Shown here: in pieces, positions 13,301-26,211 of the stretch
Position numbering within the stretch: the first letter of the stretch is position 1
How the letters are laid out: the number at the start of each line of letters is the position of its first letter
Source: Mugil cephalus
Lineage: Eukaryota > Chordata > Actinopteri > Mugiliformes > Mugilidae
Direction of reading: 5' to 3'
NCBI RefSeq assembly: GCF_022458985.1
Contig: NC_061772.1
Span: forward strand, 30,495,006 to 30,559,005
Length of the DNA stretch: 64,000 nt
The notes under the pieces: model-generated
What the model was told of the DNA's origin: nothing
The model's input: the letters and a program-made list of their open reading frames with translations, nothing else
Databases searched by the model: none
Position numbers and translations under genes: made by a program

Positions 13301-16300
13301 ATCTCTAATGACAACAATTGTATCGGTAAAGAAGCTCATGAAGTCATTACTGCTGAGTCTTTGTAGCAGAACATGTAGAACCTGTAGATGAAGCAAATAA
13401 CAAAGCAGTTTGAATGAACAATAATCAATAATGTGCTCAGGTCATTGTTTTTCATGACTCTACAATCCACTTAAGTTTGCATCAGCCACATTTGTTCCTC
13501 AGTTTTCCTCCTCTTGCTCCCTCTAAATGTTTTTCCTCAGAGAGCTGGTTGATGCTCTGCTCTCGTTCAATCTCTGTCTGTCTCAGCTTTTTATTCCCTG
13601 TGAACTCGAATCTGCCTCCACGCTCCCTCGACTTGGCTCAGTGTTAAAATGTGTTTGGATCTCTCCTCTCTAACCCCCAGTCCTGGTAGAGGAACTGAGT
13701 AGTTCTGTTCAAATTAAGTTGGGACTGTTTCCCTCCTTTAACAGTCGTCACCATCTCTCAGACTCAGACTCACAGTCATCATCTGTTTTTTAAATGCTGA
13801 TTAGCTACAAACATGAGTATGTGGACTTACTGTAAAGGTAAGTACTCTGTTGTATTTACTAGATGATTGACACAAAGACATAACACTGTTGTTCTGCTTT
13901 TGTTTCGTCTCTCCACTGGAATTTTTTTTTTTTAATTTAAAATAGATGATAATGATGTTTTCATTTTAACTTTTGCACAAATTATAATATTGAGTTCTTA
14001 AAAAAATCAAGTTTTTTGCTCAAAGTTTCTCATTAATTGATCGGAATTGTGGCACGTAAATAACATAAAACATAAAATATATCCACAATAATATAAGGAC
14101 AAAGACACTCTACTCATTTTAGAGAACAGCTCATTGATCAGGACACATTTCAGACCTCAACACATCTGACTGATCATCAATCATTTCATCTTTTATTCTT
14201 TATTCAGGTTGATGAGCTGCAGTTTGTCAGAGATCAGCTGTGATTCTCTTGGACCAGCTCTGAAGTCCAACCCCTCCCATCTGAAACATCTGGACCTGAG
14301 TAAAAACAACCTGAAGGATTCAGGAGTGAAGGAGCTGTGTGGATTTCTGGAGAGTCCAGACTGTAGACTGGAGACTCTGAGGTCAGTCAGCTCTGATTCA
14401 ATCAGTTTTCTTTTATTTATGAGGCAGTAACTAATATTCAGTCTCTGTTTGCTCCAACACATGGATGAACCATGTGATGGTCTAGAAGCTGAAATATTCA
14501 ATGGTTCATTTTGCTGCTGATGAAGGATGGAGCTGATCAATCAGCTGATTGGTTGTTGGAGTCATTGATCAGGGAGCAGTAGCAAACATCTGCTGCTTCC
14601 ACTTTCTAATCAGTTTCTCCTTTTCTCTGGTTTCTCTCATTTTAAACTGAATCTCTTTGGAATGAAGGCGTCACCTTGTCCTCTGAAAACTGTGACTCTA
14701 CTGTTTGATAATAGTCAGGATTCAAGAGTTTTAGATTTCAAAGGTTTTTATTGTCTCTTCTCTCTATTGTTATACAGTAGATTTCTTTCTCACCTTAAAC
14801 ATAGATATAAAATAGACGCTAGAAAAAATAGAATAAATGTAATAAATAAAATCCACTTCAGTCTATCATCAGTGTAATATATTATCAGCAGTAATAGTCA
14901 ATATGGCAGCAGCTTGTTGAACTATGTCCATGGACAGTAATGAAAATGGTCCAGTCAGGTTTGACAACTAATTAAATGTAAAGATGAATAATGAAATGAA
15001 GTGTCATGTTTAGTCCTCATTTAAATGTCTCCATCATCACCTGAACTTCTCTTAGAGTCTGGACCATCATTAGTCCACATTTCTCTTAACTTTGAGTAGA
15101 AAGTGAAAATAAATGTCTGAGGGTTTTTTGTTGTGCTTGTAGAGATGGAGCCACATCTTCATTGAAGCAGCAGCATGTTGTCATTAATATTAATGAGAGT
15201 TCTTCTTCTCTTCTTCTATTTGACTGTTTGAAGCTGCTTCGCATTAAATTCACCTGTTTGGAGTTTCCAGGTTTTAAACTTGTTCATTCTGAACCTTCAG
15301 CTCTGAACACATGATGAAACTCTTGATGATTTCAACAGGAACTTTGTAAACTCACATCTTTTACACGTTATTCAGGTTGAGGAGCTGCAATTTGTCAGAG
15401 ATCAGCTGTGATTCTCTGGTCTCAGCTCTGAAGTCCAACCCCTCCCATCTGAAACATCTGGACCTGAGTATCAACAACCTGAAGGATTCAGGAGTGAAGC
15501 AGCTGTGTGGTTTTCTGGAGAGTCCAGACTGTAGACTGGAGACTCTGGAGTGAGTTCACTGTCTGTTACTGTTGTAGATCTGATATGTTTAATCACCAAC
15601 TGAATCTAATTTATGTTCCTCCATCAATCTGTAAATGTCCTTTAGTTCATCTTTTCTGTTTCCTTGTCTCCAAGTCTTTGTAGTAGAACATGTAGAACCT
15701 GTAGATGAAGCAAATAACAAAGCAGTTTGAATGAACAATGATCAATGATGTGCTCAGATAATTGTTTTTCATGACTCTACAATCCACTTAAGTTTGCATC
15801 AACCACATATGTTCCTCAGTTTTCCTCCTCTTGCTCCCTCTAAATGTTTTTCCTCAGAGAGCTGGTTGATGCTCTGCTCTCGTTCAATCTCTGTCTCTCT
15901 CAGCTTTTTCTTCCCTGTGAACTCAACTCTGCCTCCACGCTCCCTCGACTTGGCTCAGTGTTAAAATGTGTTTGGATCTTTCCTCTCCAACCCCCCGATC
16001 CTGGTAGAGGAACTGAGTAGTTGTTCTGTTCAAATAAAATTGGGACTGTTTCCCTCCTTTAACAGTCGTCACCTTCTCTCAGACTCAGACTCACAGTCAT
16101 CATCTGTTCTTAAATGCTAATTAGCTACAAACATGAGTATGTGGACTTACTGTAAAGGTAACTACTCTGTTGTATTTACTAGATGTTTGACACAAAGACA
16201 TAACACTGTTGTTCTGCTTTTGTTTCCTCTCTTCACTGGAATTAAAAAAAAAAAAAAACATTTAAAATAGATGATAATAACACTGAGAAAACACCAGCCT

Positions 16301-19300
16301 AGTCATGAACAGAACGACACAAGAAGTGAATGAACGTTCGAACTACCTCTTTGATATAAAATATGATTGGATAGTGAACAACCAATCAGAATTTGCCCTT
16401 TCTGGCGCACAGGCAATAAAAAGCTGAGAGAAAAACATTTAGAGGGAGCAAGAGGAGGAAAGCTGAGGAACAAATGTGGTTAATGCAAACTTAAGTGGAT
16501 TGTAGAGGCATGAAAAACAATGACCTGAGCACATTTTTGATTATTGTTCATTCAAACTGCTTTGATCTTTGCCTCATTTTAACTTTTGGACAAACTATAA
16601 TGTTGAGTTCTTGCAAAAAACAAATTTTTCGTGTTAATTGCTCAAAATTGTGGCAGAAATATAATACAACGAATATCCACAATAACACAAGGACAAAGTC
16701 ACTCTACTCATTTTAGAGAACAGCTCATTGATCAGGACACATTTCAGACCTCAACACATCTGACTGATCATCAATCATTTAATCTTTTATTCTTTATTCA
16801 GGTTGAGGAGCTGCAGTTTGTCAGAAATCAGCTGTGATTCTCTGGGACCAGCTCTGAAGTCCAACCCCTCCCATCTGAAACATCTGGACCTGAGTATCAA
16901 CAGCCTGAAGGATTCAGGAGTGAAGCAGCTGTGTGGATTTCTGGAGAGTCCAGACTGTAGCCTGGAGACTCTGGAGTGAGTTCACTGTCTGTTACTGTTG
17001 TAGATCTGATATGTTTAATCACCAACTGAATCTAATTCATGTTCCTCCATCAATCTGTAAATGTCCTTTAGTTCATCTTTTCTGTTTCCTTGTCTCCAAG
17101 TCTTTGTAGCAGAACGTGTAGAAAACATCCACTGTTAGTTGTTGAAGTCAATGAATGTTTGTGATTAGAGCTGAAGAGTCACATCTGGATCCAGAAGATC
17201 CTCTCAACTCACATTTGTTTCAACTGACAAAGTTTTCTTGATCAAGTCCAAAGATTTCTTTGCTTTGTGTTTATTTCAAAGTGACTTGACTGATAATGTC
17301 TGATCATTGATATTGATCCTGTAATGAGGTCAGCAGCATCTTATTGATCTGTGTTGACATCAATAGTTGTCTGAATGTTGTGCTGACGTTTGGATGATGT
17401 CTGTAGAAGGCTGACATGATGAAGATCCACACTAACACAAGGACAAAGTCACTTTACTCATTTTAGAGAACAGCTCATTGATCAGGACACATCTCAGACC
17501 TCAACACATCTGACTGATCATCAATCATTTCATCTTTTATTCTTTATTCAGGTTCATGAGCTGCAGTTTGTCAGAGATCAGCTGTGATTCTCTGGGACCA
17601 GTTCTGAAGTCCAACCCCTCCCATCTGAAACATCTGGACCTGAGTTACAACAACCTGAAGGATTCAGGAGTGAAGCAGCTGTGTGGTTTTCTGGAGAGTC
17701 CAGACTGTAGACTGGAGACTCTGAGGTCAGACTCCATGTTTTCTTTGTGTGCTGAGATGAATATGATGGTAAAGTTGTGGTGACTCTAAACTTTGGACAT
17801 TTTTGAAATAAAACTCACATCATTTACTTGCCTTTCTTTCATGATATTGATAAAATGGTCATTTATTAAAATTGTTTAGTCTCTCAAGTGCCTCAATTAA
17901 AGTGAACAATGATCTTTGTTTTTTAAATGTTTTATTTAACCAGGTTTGTCTCATTGAGATCAGAGAACTCTTTTACTGGGGAGAATTGGTCAAGTGTGGC
18001 ATCAACACAGTATCAAACTCACATCTTTTCTTCTTTATTCAGGTTGATGAGCTGCAGTTTGTCAGAGATCAGCTGTGATTCTCTGGGACCAGCTCTGAAG
18101 TCCAACCCCTCCCATCTGAAACTTCTGGACCTGAGTGAAAATGACCTGAAGGATTCAGGAGTGAAGGAGCTGTGTGGTTTTCTGGAGAGTCCAGACTGTA
18201 GCCTGGAGACTCTGGAGTGAGTTCACTGTCTGTTACTGTTGTAGATCTGATATGTTTAATCACCAACTGAATCTAATTCATGTTCCTCCATCAATCTGTA
18301 AATGTCCTTTAGTTCATCTTTTCTGTTTCATTGTCTCCAAGTCTTTGTAGCAGAATGTGTAGAACCTGTAGATGAAGCCAATAACAAATCAGTTTGAATG
18401 AACAATAATCAATAATGTGCTCAGGTCATTGTTTTTCATGACTCTACAATCCTCTGTGGGTACCACCCACCCGAAACTTGCTTGACCAGAAACTGGGGTC
18501 ATTAATTTCCATAATGGCTGGTACTTACCTGTCCTTGAATGGGGGGAACTGTGTGCCTAAGCTACTTACACTATGAATAGAGCTCTAACAAGGCTATTGT
18601 CAATGGGAGCCTGGAGACTCAAGGTGTGAATGGTGTTGAAACTTCTTGGGGACAGAAGTCAAGACTGAATTATAAATAGATGGTAAATTAAATCTCAGTC
18701 CACCTCCTCTGTTTAGAGAAGGTTTTTCCACTTTGACATAGATGGCTTCCTTAACTCCTCTCTCAAACCATCTGTCCTCTCTGGCCAGGACTTTGACATT
18801 GGTATCTGACAGATATGATTCAAACCAGTCTAATGCAGTTCCTGTAATCTTGATCACACTTTCAAGTCTCTGTAGTAAAATACTGTGATCAATAGTGTCA
18901 AATGCAGCACTGAGATTTAGCAGGACAAGTATAGAGACAAGTCCACTGTCTGAAGCCATGAGGAGATCATTGGTAACTTTAACCAGAGCCATTTCTGTAC
19001 TATGATGAGCTCTAAAACCTGACTGAAACTCTGCAGACAAACCATTCCTGTTTAAATGATCAACCAACTGATTGACAACAACCTTTTATAAAACTTTAGA
19101 GATAGAGGGAAGGTTGGAAATTGGCCTATAGTTGGCTAAAACATCTGGGTCAAGAGTGGGTTTTTTAAGTAATGGTTTAATTACAGCAGTTTTAAAAGAC
19201 TGGGACATATATCCTGTTAATAAAGATAAGTTTATCTGATTTAATATGGAGGTATCAATTAATGGAAAAACCTCCTTGAGCAACATAGTCAGGATGGGAT

Positions 19301-22300
19301 CTAGAAGCTCTGAAGAGAGCTCAGGAGCATCAATTAGAGAGAAAGAATCCAAATATTGACTCGGTCCTACTGAGATTTCTAATGCCACTGTACTTATATC
19401 TTTGACAGGTGGAAGGATGCTATGAATTTTATCTCTAATGACAACAATTGTATCGGTAAAGAAGCTCATGAAGTCATTACTGCTGAGTCTTTGTAGCAGA
19501 ACATGTAGAACCTGTAGATGAAGCAAATAACAAAGCAGTTTGAATGAACAATAATCAATAATGTGCTCAGGTCATTGTTTTTCATGACTCTACAATCCAC
19601 TTAAGTTTGCATCAGCCACATTTGTTCCTCAGTTTTCCTCCTCTTGCTCCCTCTAAATGTTTTTCCTCAGAGAGCTGGTTGATGCTCTGCTCTCGTTCAA
19701 TCTCTGTCTGTCTCAGCTTTTTATTCCCTGTGAACTCGAATCTGCCTCCACGCTCCCTCGACTTGGCTCAGTGTTAAAATGTGTTTGGATCTCTCCTCTC
19801 TAACCCCCCAGTCCTGGTAGAGGAACTGAGTAGTTCTGTTCAAATTAAGTTGGGACTGTTTCCCTCCTTTAACAGTCGTCACCATCTCTCAGACTCAGAC
19901 TCACAGTCATCATCTGTTTTTTAAATGCTGATTAGCTACAAACATGAGTATGTGGACTTACTGTAAAGGTAAGTACTCTGTTGTATTTACTAGATGATTG
20001 ACACAAAGACATAACACTGTTGTTCTGCTTTTGTTTCGTCTCTCCACTGGAATTTTTTTTTTTTAATTTAAAATAGATGATAATGATGTTTTCATTTTAA
20101 CTTTTGCACAAATTATAATATTGAGTTCTTAAAAAAATCAAGTTTTTTGCTCAAAGTTTCTCATTAATTGATCGGAATTGTGGCACGTAAATAACATAAA
20201 ACATAAAATATATCCACAATAATATAAGGACAAAGACACTCTACTCATTTTAGAGAACAGCTCATTGATCAGGACACATTTCAGACCTCAACACATCTGA
20301 CTGATCATCAATCATTTCATCTTTTATTCTTTATTCAGGTTGATGAGCTGCAGTTTGTCAGAGATCAGCTGTGATTCTCTTGGACCAGCTCTGAAGTCCA
20401 ACCCCTCCCATCTGAAACATCTGGACCTGAGTAAAAACAACCTGAAGGATTCAGGAGTGAAGGAGCTGTGTGGATTTCTGGAGAGTCCAGACTGTAGACT
20501 GGAGACTCTGAGGTCAGTCAGCTCTGATTCAATCAGTTTTCTTTTATTTATGAGGCAGTAACTAATATTCAGTCTCTGTTTGCTCCAACACATGGATGAA
20601 CCATGTGATGGTCTAGAAGCTGAAATATTCAATGGTTCATTTTGCTGCTGATGAAGGATGGAGCTGATCAATCAGCTGATTGGTTGTTGGAGTCATTGAT
20701 CAGGGAGCAGTAGCAAACATCTGCTGCTTCCACTTTCTAATCAGTTTCTTCTTTTCTCTGGTTTCTCTCATTTTAAACTGAATCTCTTTGGAATGAAGGC
20801 GTCACCTTGTCCTCTGAAAACTGTGACTCTACTGTTTGATAATAGTCAGGATTCAAGAGTTTTAGATTTCAAAGGTTTTTATTGTCTCTTCTCTCTATTG
20901 TTATACAGTAGATTTCTTTCTCACCTTAAACATAGATATAAAATAGACGCTAGAAAAAATAGAATAAATGTAATAAATAAAATCCACTTCAGTCTATCAT
21001 CAGTGTAATATATTATCAGCAGTAATAGTCAATATGGCAGCAGCTTGTTGAACTATGTCCATGGACAGTAATGAAAATGGTCCAGTCAGGTTTGACAACT
21101 AATTAAATGTAAAGATGAATAATGAAATGAAGTGTCATGTTTAGTCCTCATTTAAATGTCTCCATCATCACCTGAACTTCTCTTAGAGTCTGGACCATCA
21201 TTAGTCCACATTTCTCTGAACTTTGAGTAGAAAGTGAAAATAAATGTCTGAGGGTTTTTTGTTGTGCTTGTAGAGATGGAGCCACATCTTCATTGAAGCA
21301 GCAGCATGTTGTCATTAATATTAATGAGAGTTCTTCTTCTCTTCTTCTATTTGACTGTTTGAAGCTGCTTCGCATTGGATTCACCTGTTTGGAGTTTCCA
21401 GGTTTTAAACTTGTTCATTCTGAACCTTCAGCTCTGAACACATGATGAAACTCTTGATGATTTCAACAGGAACTTTGTAAACTCACATCTTTTACACGTT
21501 ATTCAGGTTGAGGAGCTGCAATTTGTCAGAGATCAGCTGTGATTCTCTGGTCTCAGCTCTGAAGTCCAACCCTTCCCATCTGAAACATCTGGACCTGAGT
21601 AAAAACAACCTGAAGGATTCAGGAGTGAAGCAGCTGTGTGGTTTTCTGGAGAGTCCAGACTGTAGACTGGAGACTCTGGAGTGAGTTCACTGTCTGTTAC
21701 TGTTGTAGATCTGATATGTTTAATCACCAACTGAATCTAATTTATGTTCCTCCATCAATCTGTAAATGTCCTTTAGTTCATCTTTTCTGTTTCCTTGTCT
21801 CCAAGTCTTTGTAGTAGAACATGTAGAACCTGTAGATGAAGCAAATAACAAAGCAGTTTGAATGAACAATGATCAATGATGTGCTCAGATAATTGTTTTT
21901 TCATGACTCTACAATCCACTTAAGTTTGCATCAACCACATATGTTCCTCAGTTTTCCTCCTCTTGCTCCCTCTAAATGTTTTTCCTCAGAGAGCTGGTTG
22001 ATGCTCTGCTCTCGTTCAATCTCTGTCTCTCTCAGCTTTTTCTTCCCTGTGAACTCAACTCTGCCTCCACGCTCCCTCGACTTGGCTCAGTGTTAAAATG
22101 TGTTTGGATCTTTCCTCTCCAACCCCCCGATCCTGGTAGAGGAACTGAGTAGTTGTTCTGTTCAAATAAAATTGGGACTGTTTCCCTCCTTTAACAGTCG
22201 TCACCTTCTCTCAGACTCAGACTCACAGTCATCATCTGTTCTTAAATGCTAATTAGCTACAAACATGAGTATGTGGACTTACTGTAAAGGTAACTACTCT

Positions 22301-25300
22301 GTTGTATTTACTAGATGTTTGACACAAAGACATAACACTGTTGTTCTGCTTTTGTTTCCTCTCTTCACTGGAATTAAAAAAAAAAAAAACATTTAAAATA
22401 GATGATAATAACACTGAGAAAACACCAGCCTAGTCATGAACAGAACGACACAAGAAGTGAATGAACGTTCGAACTACCTCTTTGATATAAAATATGATTG
22501 GATAGTGAACAACCAATCAGAATTTGCCCTTTCTGGCGCACAGGCAATAAAAAGCTGAGAGAAAAACATTTAGAGGGAGCAAGAGGAGGAAAGCTGAGGA
22601 ACAAATGTGGTTAATGCAAACTTAAGTGGATTGTAGAGGCATGAAAAACAATGACCTGAGCACATTTTTGATTATTGTTCATTCAAACTGCTTTGATCTT
22701 TGCCTCATTTTAACTTTTGGACAAACTATAATGTTGAGTTCTTGCAAAAAACAAATTTTTCGTGTTAATTGCTCAAAATTGTGGCAGAAATATAATACAA
22801 CGAATATCCACAATAACACAAGGACAAAGTCACTCTACTCATTTTAGAGAACAGCTCATTGATCAGGACACATTTCAGACCTCAACACATCTGACTGATC
22901 ATCAATCATTTAATCTTTTATTCTTTATTCAGGTTGAGGAGCTGCAGTTTGTCAGAGATCAGCTGTGATTCTCTGGGACCAGCTCTGAAGTCCAACCCCT
23001 CCCATCTGAAACATCTGGACCTGAGTATCAACAGCCTGAAGGATTCAGGAGTGAAGCAGCTGTGTGGATTTCTGGAGAGTCCAGACTGTAGCCTGGAGAC
23101 TCTGGAGTGAGTTCACTGTCTGTTACTGTTGTAGATCTGATATGTTTAATCACCAACTGAATCTAATTCATGTTCCTCCATCAATCTGTAAATGTCCTTT
23201 AGTTCATCTTTTCTGTTTCCTTGTCTCCAAGTCTTTGTAGCAGAACGTGTAGAAAACATCCACTGTTAGTTGTTGAAGTCAATGAATGTTTGTGATTAGA
23301 GCTGAAGAGTCACATCTGGATCCAGAAGATCCTCTCAACTCACATTTGTTTCAACTGACAAAGTTTTCTTGATCAAGTCCAAAGATTTCTTTGCTTTGTG
23401 TTTATTTCAAAGTGACTTGACTGATAATGTCTGATCATTGATATTGATCCTGTAATGAGGTCAGCAGCATCTTATTGATCTGTGTTGACATCAATAGTTG
23501 TCTGAATGTTGTGCTGACGTTTGGATGATGTCTGTAGAAGGCTGACATGATGAAGATCCACACTAACACAAGGACAAAGTCACTTTACTCATTTTAGAGA
23601 ACAGCTCATTGATCAGGACACATTTCAGACCTCAACACATCTGACTGATCATCAATCATTTCATCTTTTATTCTTTATTCAGGTTCATGAGCTGCAGTTT
23701 GTCAGAGATCAGCTGTGATTCTCTGGGACCAGTTCTGAAGTCCAACCCCTCCCATCTGAAACATCTGGACCTGAGTTACAACAACCTGAAGGATTCAGGA
23801 GTGAAGCAGCTGTGTGGTTTTCTGGAGAGTCCAGACTGTAGACTGGAGACTCTGAGGTCAGACTCCATGTTTTCTTTGTGTGCTGAGATGAATATGATGG
23901 TAAAGTTGTGGTGACTCTAAACTTTGGACATTTTTGAAATAAAACTCACATCATTTACTTGCCTTTCTTTCATGATATTGATAAAATGGTCATTTATTGA
24001 AATTGTTTAGTCTCTCAAGTGCCTCAATTAAAGTGAACAATGATCTTTGTTTTTTAAATGTTTTATTTAACCAGGTTTGTCTCATTGAGATCAGAGAACT
24101 CTTTTACTGGGGAGAATTGGTCAAGTGTGGCATCAACACAGTATCAAACTCACATCTTTTCTTCTTTATTCAGGTTGATGAGCTGCAGTTTGTCAGAGAT
24201 CAGCTGTGATTCTCTGGGACCAGCTCTGAAGTCCAACCCCTCCCATCTGAAACTTCTGGACCTGAGTGAAAATGACCTGAAGGATTCAGGAGTGAAGCAG
24301 TTGTGTGGTTTTCTGGAGAGTCCAGACTGTAGCCTGGAGACTCTGGAGTGAGTTCACTGTCTGTTACTGTTGTAGATCTGATATGTTTAATCACCAACTG
24401 AATCTAATTCATGTTCCTCCATCAATCTGTAAATGTCCTTTAGTTCATCTTTTCTGTTTCATTGTCTCCAAGTCTTTGTAGCAGAATGTGTAGAACCTGT
24501 AGATGAAGCCAATAACAAATCAGTTTGAATGAACAATAATCAATAATGTGCTCAGGTCATTGTTTTTCATGACTCTACAATCCTCTGTGGGTACCACCCA
24601 CCCGAAACTTGCTTGACCAGAAACTGGGGTCATTAATTTCCATAATGGCTGGTACTTACCTGTCCTTGAATGGGGGGAACTGTGTGCCTAAGCTACTTAC
24701 ACTATGAATAGAGCTCTAACAAGGCTATTGTCAATGGGAGCCTGGAGACTCAAGGTGTGAATGGTGTTGAAACTTCTTGGGGACAGAAGTCAAGACTGAA
24801 TTATAAATAGATGGTAAATTAAATCTCAGTCCACCTCCTCTGTTTAGAGAAGGTTTTTCCACTTTGACATAGATGGCTTCCTTAACTCCTCTCTCAAACC
24901 ATCTGTCCTCTCTGGCCAGGACTTTGACATTGGTATCTGACAGATATGATTCAAACCAGTCTAATGCAGTTCCTGTAATCTTGATCACACTTTCAAGTCT
25001 CTGTAGTAAAATACTGTGATCAATAGTGTCAAATGCAGCACTGAGATTTAGCAGGACAAGTATAGAGACAAGTCCACTGTCTGAAGCCATGAGGAGATCA
25101 TTGGTAACTTTAACCAGAGCCATTTCTGTACTATGAAGAGCTCTAAAACCTGACTGAAACTCTGCAGACAAACCATTCCTGTTTAAATGATCAACCAACT
25201 GATTGACAACAACCTTTTATAAAACTTTAGAGATAGAGGGAAGGTTGGAAATTGGCCTATAGTTGGCTAAAACATCTGGGTCAAGAGTGGGTTTTTTAAG

Positions 25301-26180
25301 TAATGGTTTAATTACAGCAGTTTTAAAAGACTGGGACATATATCCTGTTAATAAAGATAAGTTTATCTGATTTAATATGGAGGTATCAATTAATGGAAAA
25401 ACCTCCTTGAGCAACATAGTCAGGATGGGATCTAGAAGCTCTGAAGAGAGCTCAGGAGCATCAATTAGAGAGAAAGAATCCAAATATTGACTCGGTCCTA
25501 CTGAGATTTCTAATGCCACTGTACTTATATCTTTGACAGGTGGAAGGATGCTATGAATTTTATCTCTAATGACAACAATTGTATCGGTAAAGAAGCTCAT
25601 GAAGTCATTACTGCTGAGTCTTTGTAGCAGAACATGTAGAACCTGTAGATGAAGCAAATAACAAAGCAGTTTGAATGAACAATAATCAATAATGTGCTCA
25701 GGTCATTGTTTTTCATGACTCTACAATCCACTTAAGTTTGCATCAGCCACATTTGTTCCTCAGTTTTCCTCCTCTTGCTCCCTCTAAATGTTTTTCCTCA
25801 GAGAGCTGGTTGATGCTCTGCTCTCGTTCAATCTCTGTCTGTCTCAGCTTTTTATTCCCTGTGAACTCGAATCTGCCTCCACGCTCCCTCGACTTGGCTC
25901 AGTGTTAAAATGTGTTTGGATCTCTCCTCTCCAACCCCCCAGTCCTGGTAGAGGAACTGAGTAGTTCTGTTCAAATTAAGTTGGGACTGTTTCCCTCCTT
26001 TAACAGTCGTCACCTTCTCTCAAACTTAGACTCACAGTCATCACCTGTTTTTAAATGCTGATTAGCTACAAACATGAGTATGTGGACTTACTGTAAAGGT
26101 AAGTACTCTGTTGTATTTACTAGATGATTGACACAAAGGTATAACACTGTTGTTCTGCTTTTGTTTCCTCTCTTCACTGG

Positions 26181-26211
<31 letters not shown>

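Larger units (their letters stand above)
10341..13355 (-). mobile_element. 5'-truncated non-LTR retrotransposon (LINE, L2/CR1-like), inactive
   Basis: It lies antisense to the NLR gene. Its 3' end is on the left, with a simple-repeat tail and the sequence tttatttatatagcgcc, which is typical of fish L2-type 3' ends. Reverse-transcriptase pieces on the minus strand include [41 protein letters not shown] and the catalytic [11 protein letters not shown] box at about 12010-12040. A C-terminal region ends [11 protein letters not shown]. At least one in-frame stop (near 12955) and a nested insertion break the frame. The endonuclease region is absent. The flanking 26-nt duplication marks a true retrotransposition event. 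Clade assignment is by eye and could be a related CR1-group family. Confidence 0.85.
12322..18451 (+). repeat. 6.13-kb segmental duplication, copy 1
   Basis: The unit starts inside the Penelope-like fragment (ctctgtgggtaccaccc) and ends inside a foldback arm (gactctacaatc). It holds LRR exons 6-10 and intron classes D, C, A, B and part of C. The next unit (18452-24582) matches almost base for base. I noticed roughly fifteen differences by eye, and this is not a computed identity. Confidence 0.9.
18452..24582 (+). repeat. 6.13-kb segmental duplication, copy 2
   Basis: It begins at a junction between a foldback left arm (gactctacaatc) and the Penelope-like fragment (ctctgtggg). It contains LRR exons 11-15. 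The 3' half of the LINE present at 10341-12321 is missing here, and only the 5' part and the right target-site copy remain. Confidence 0.9.
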
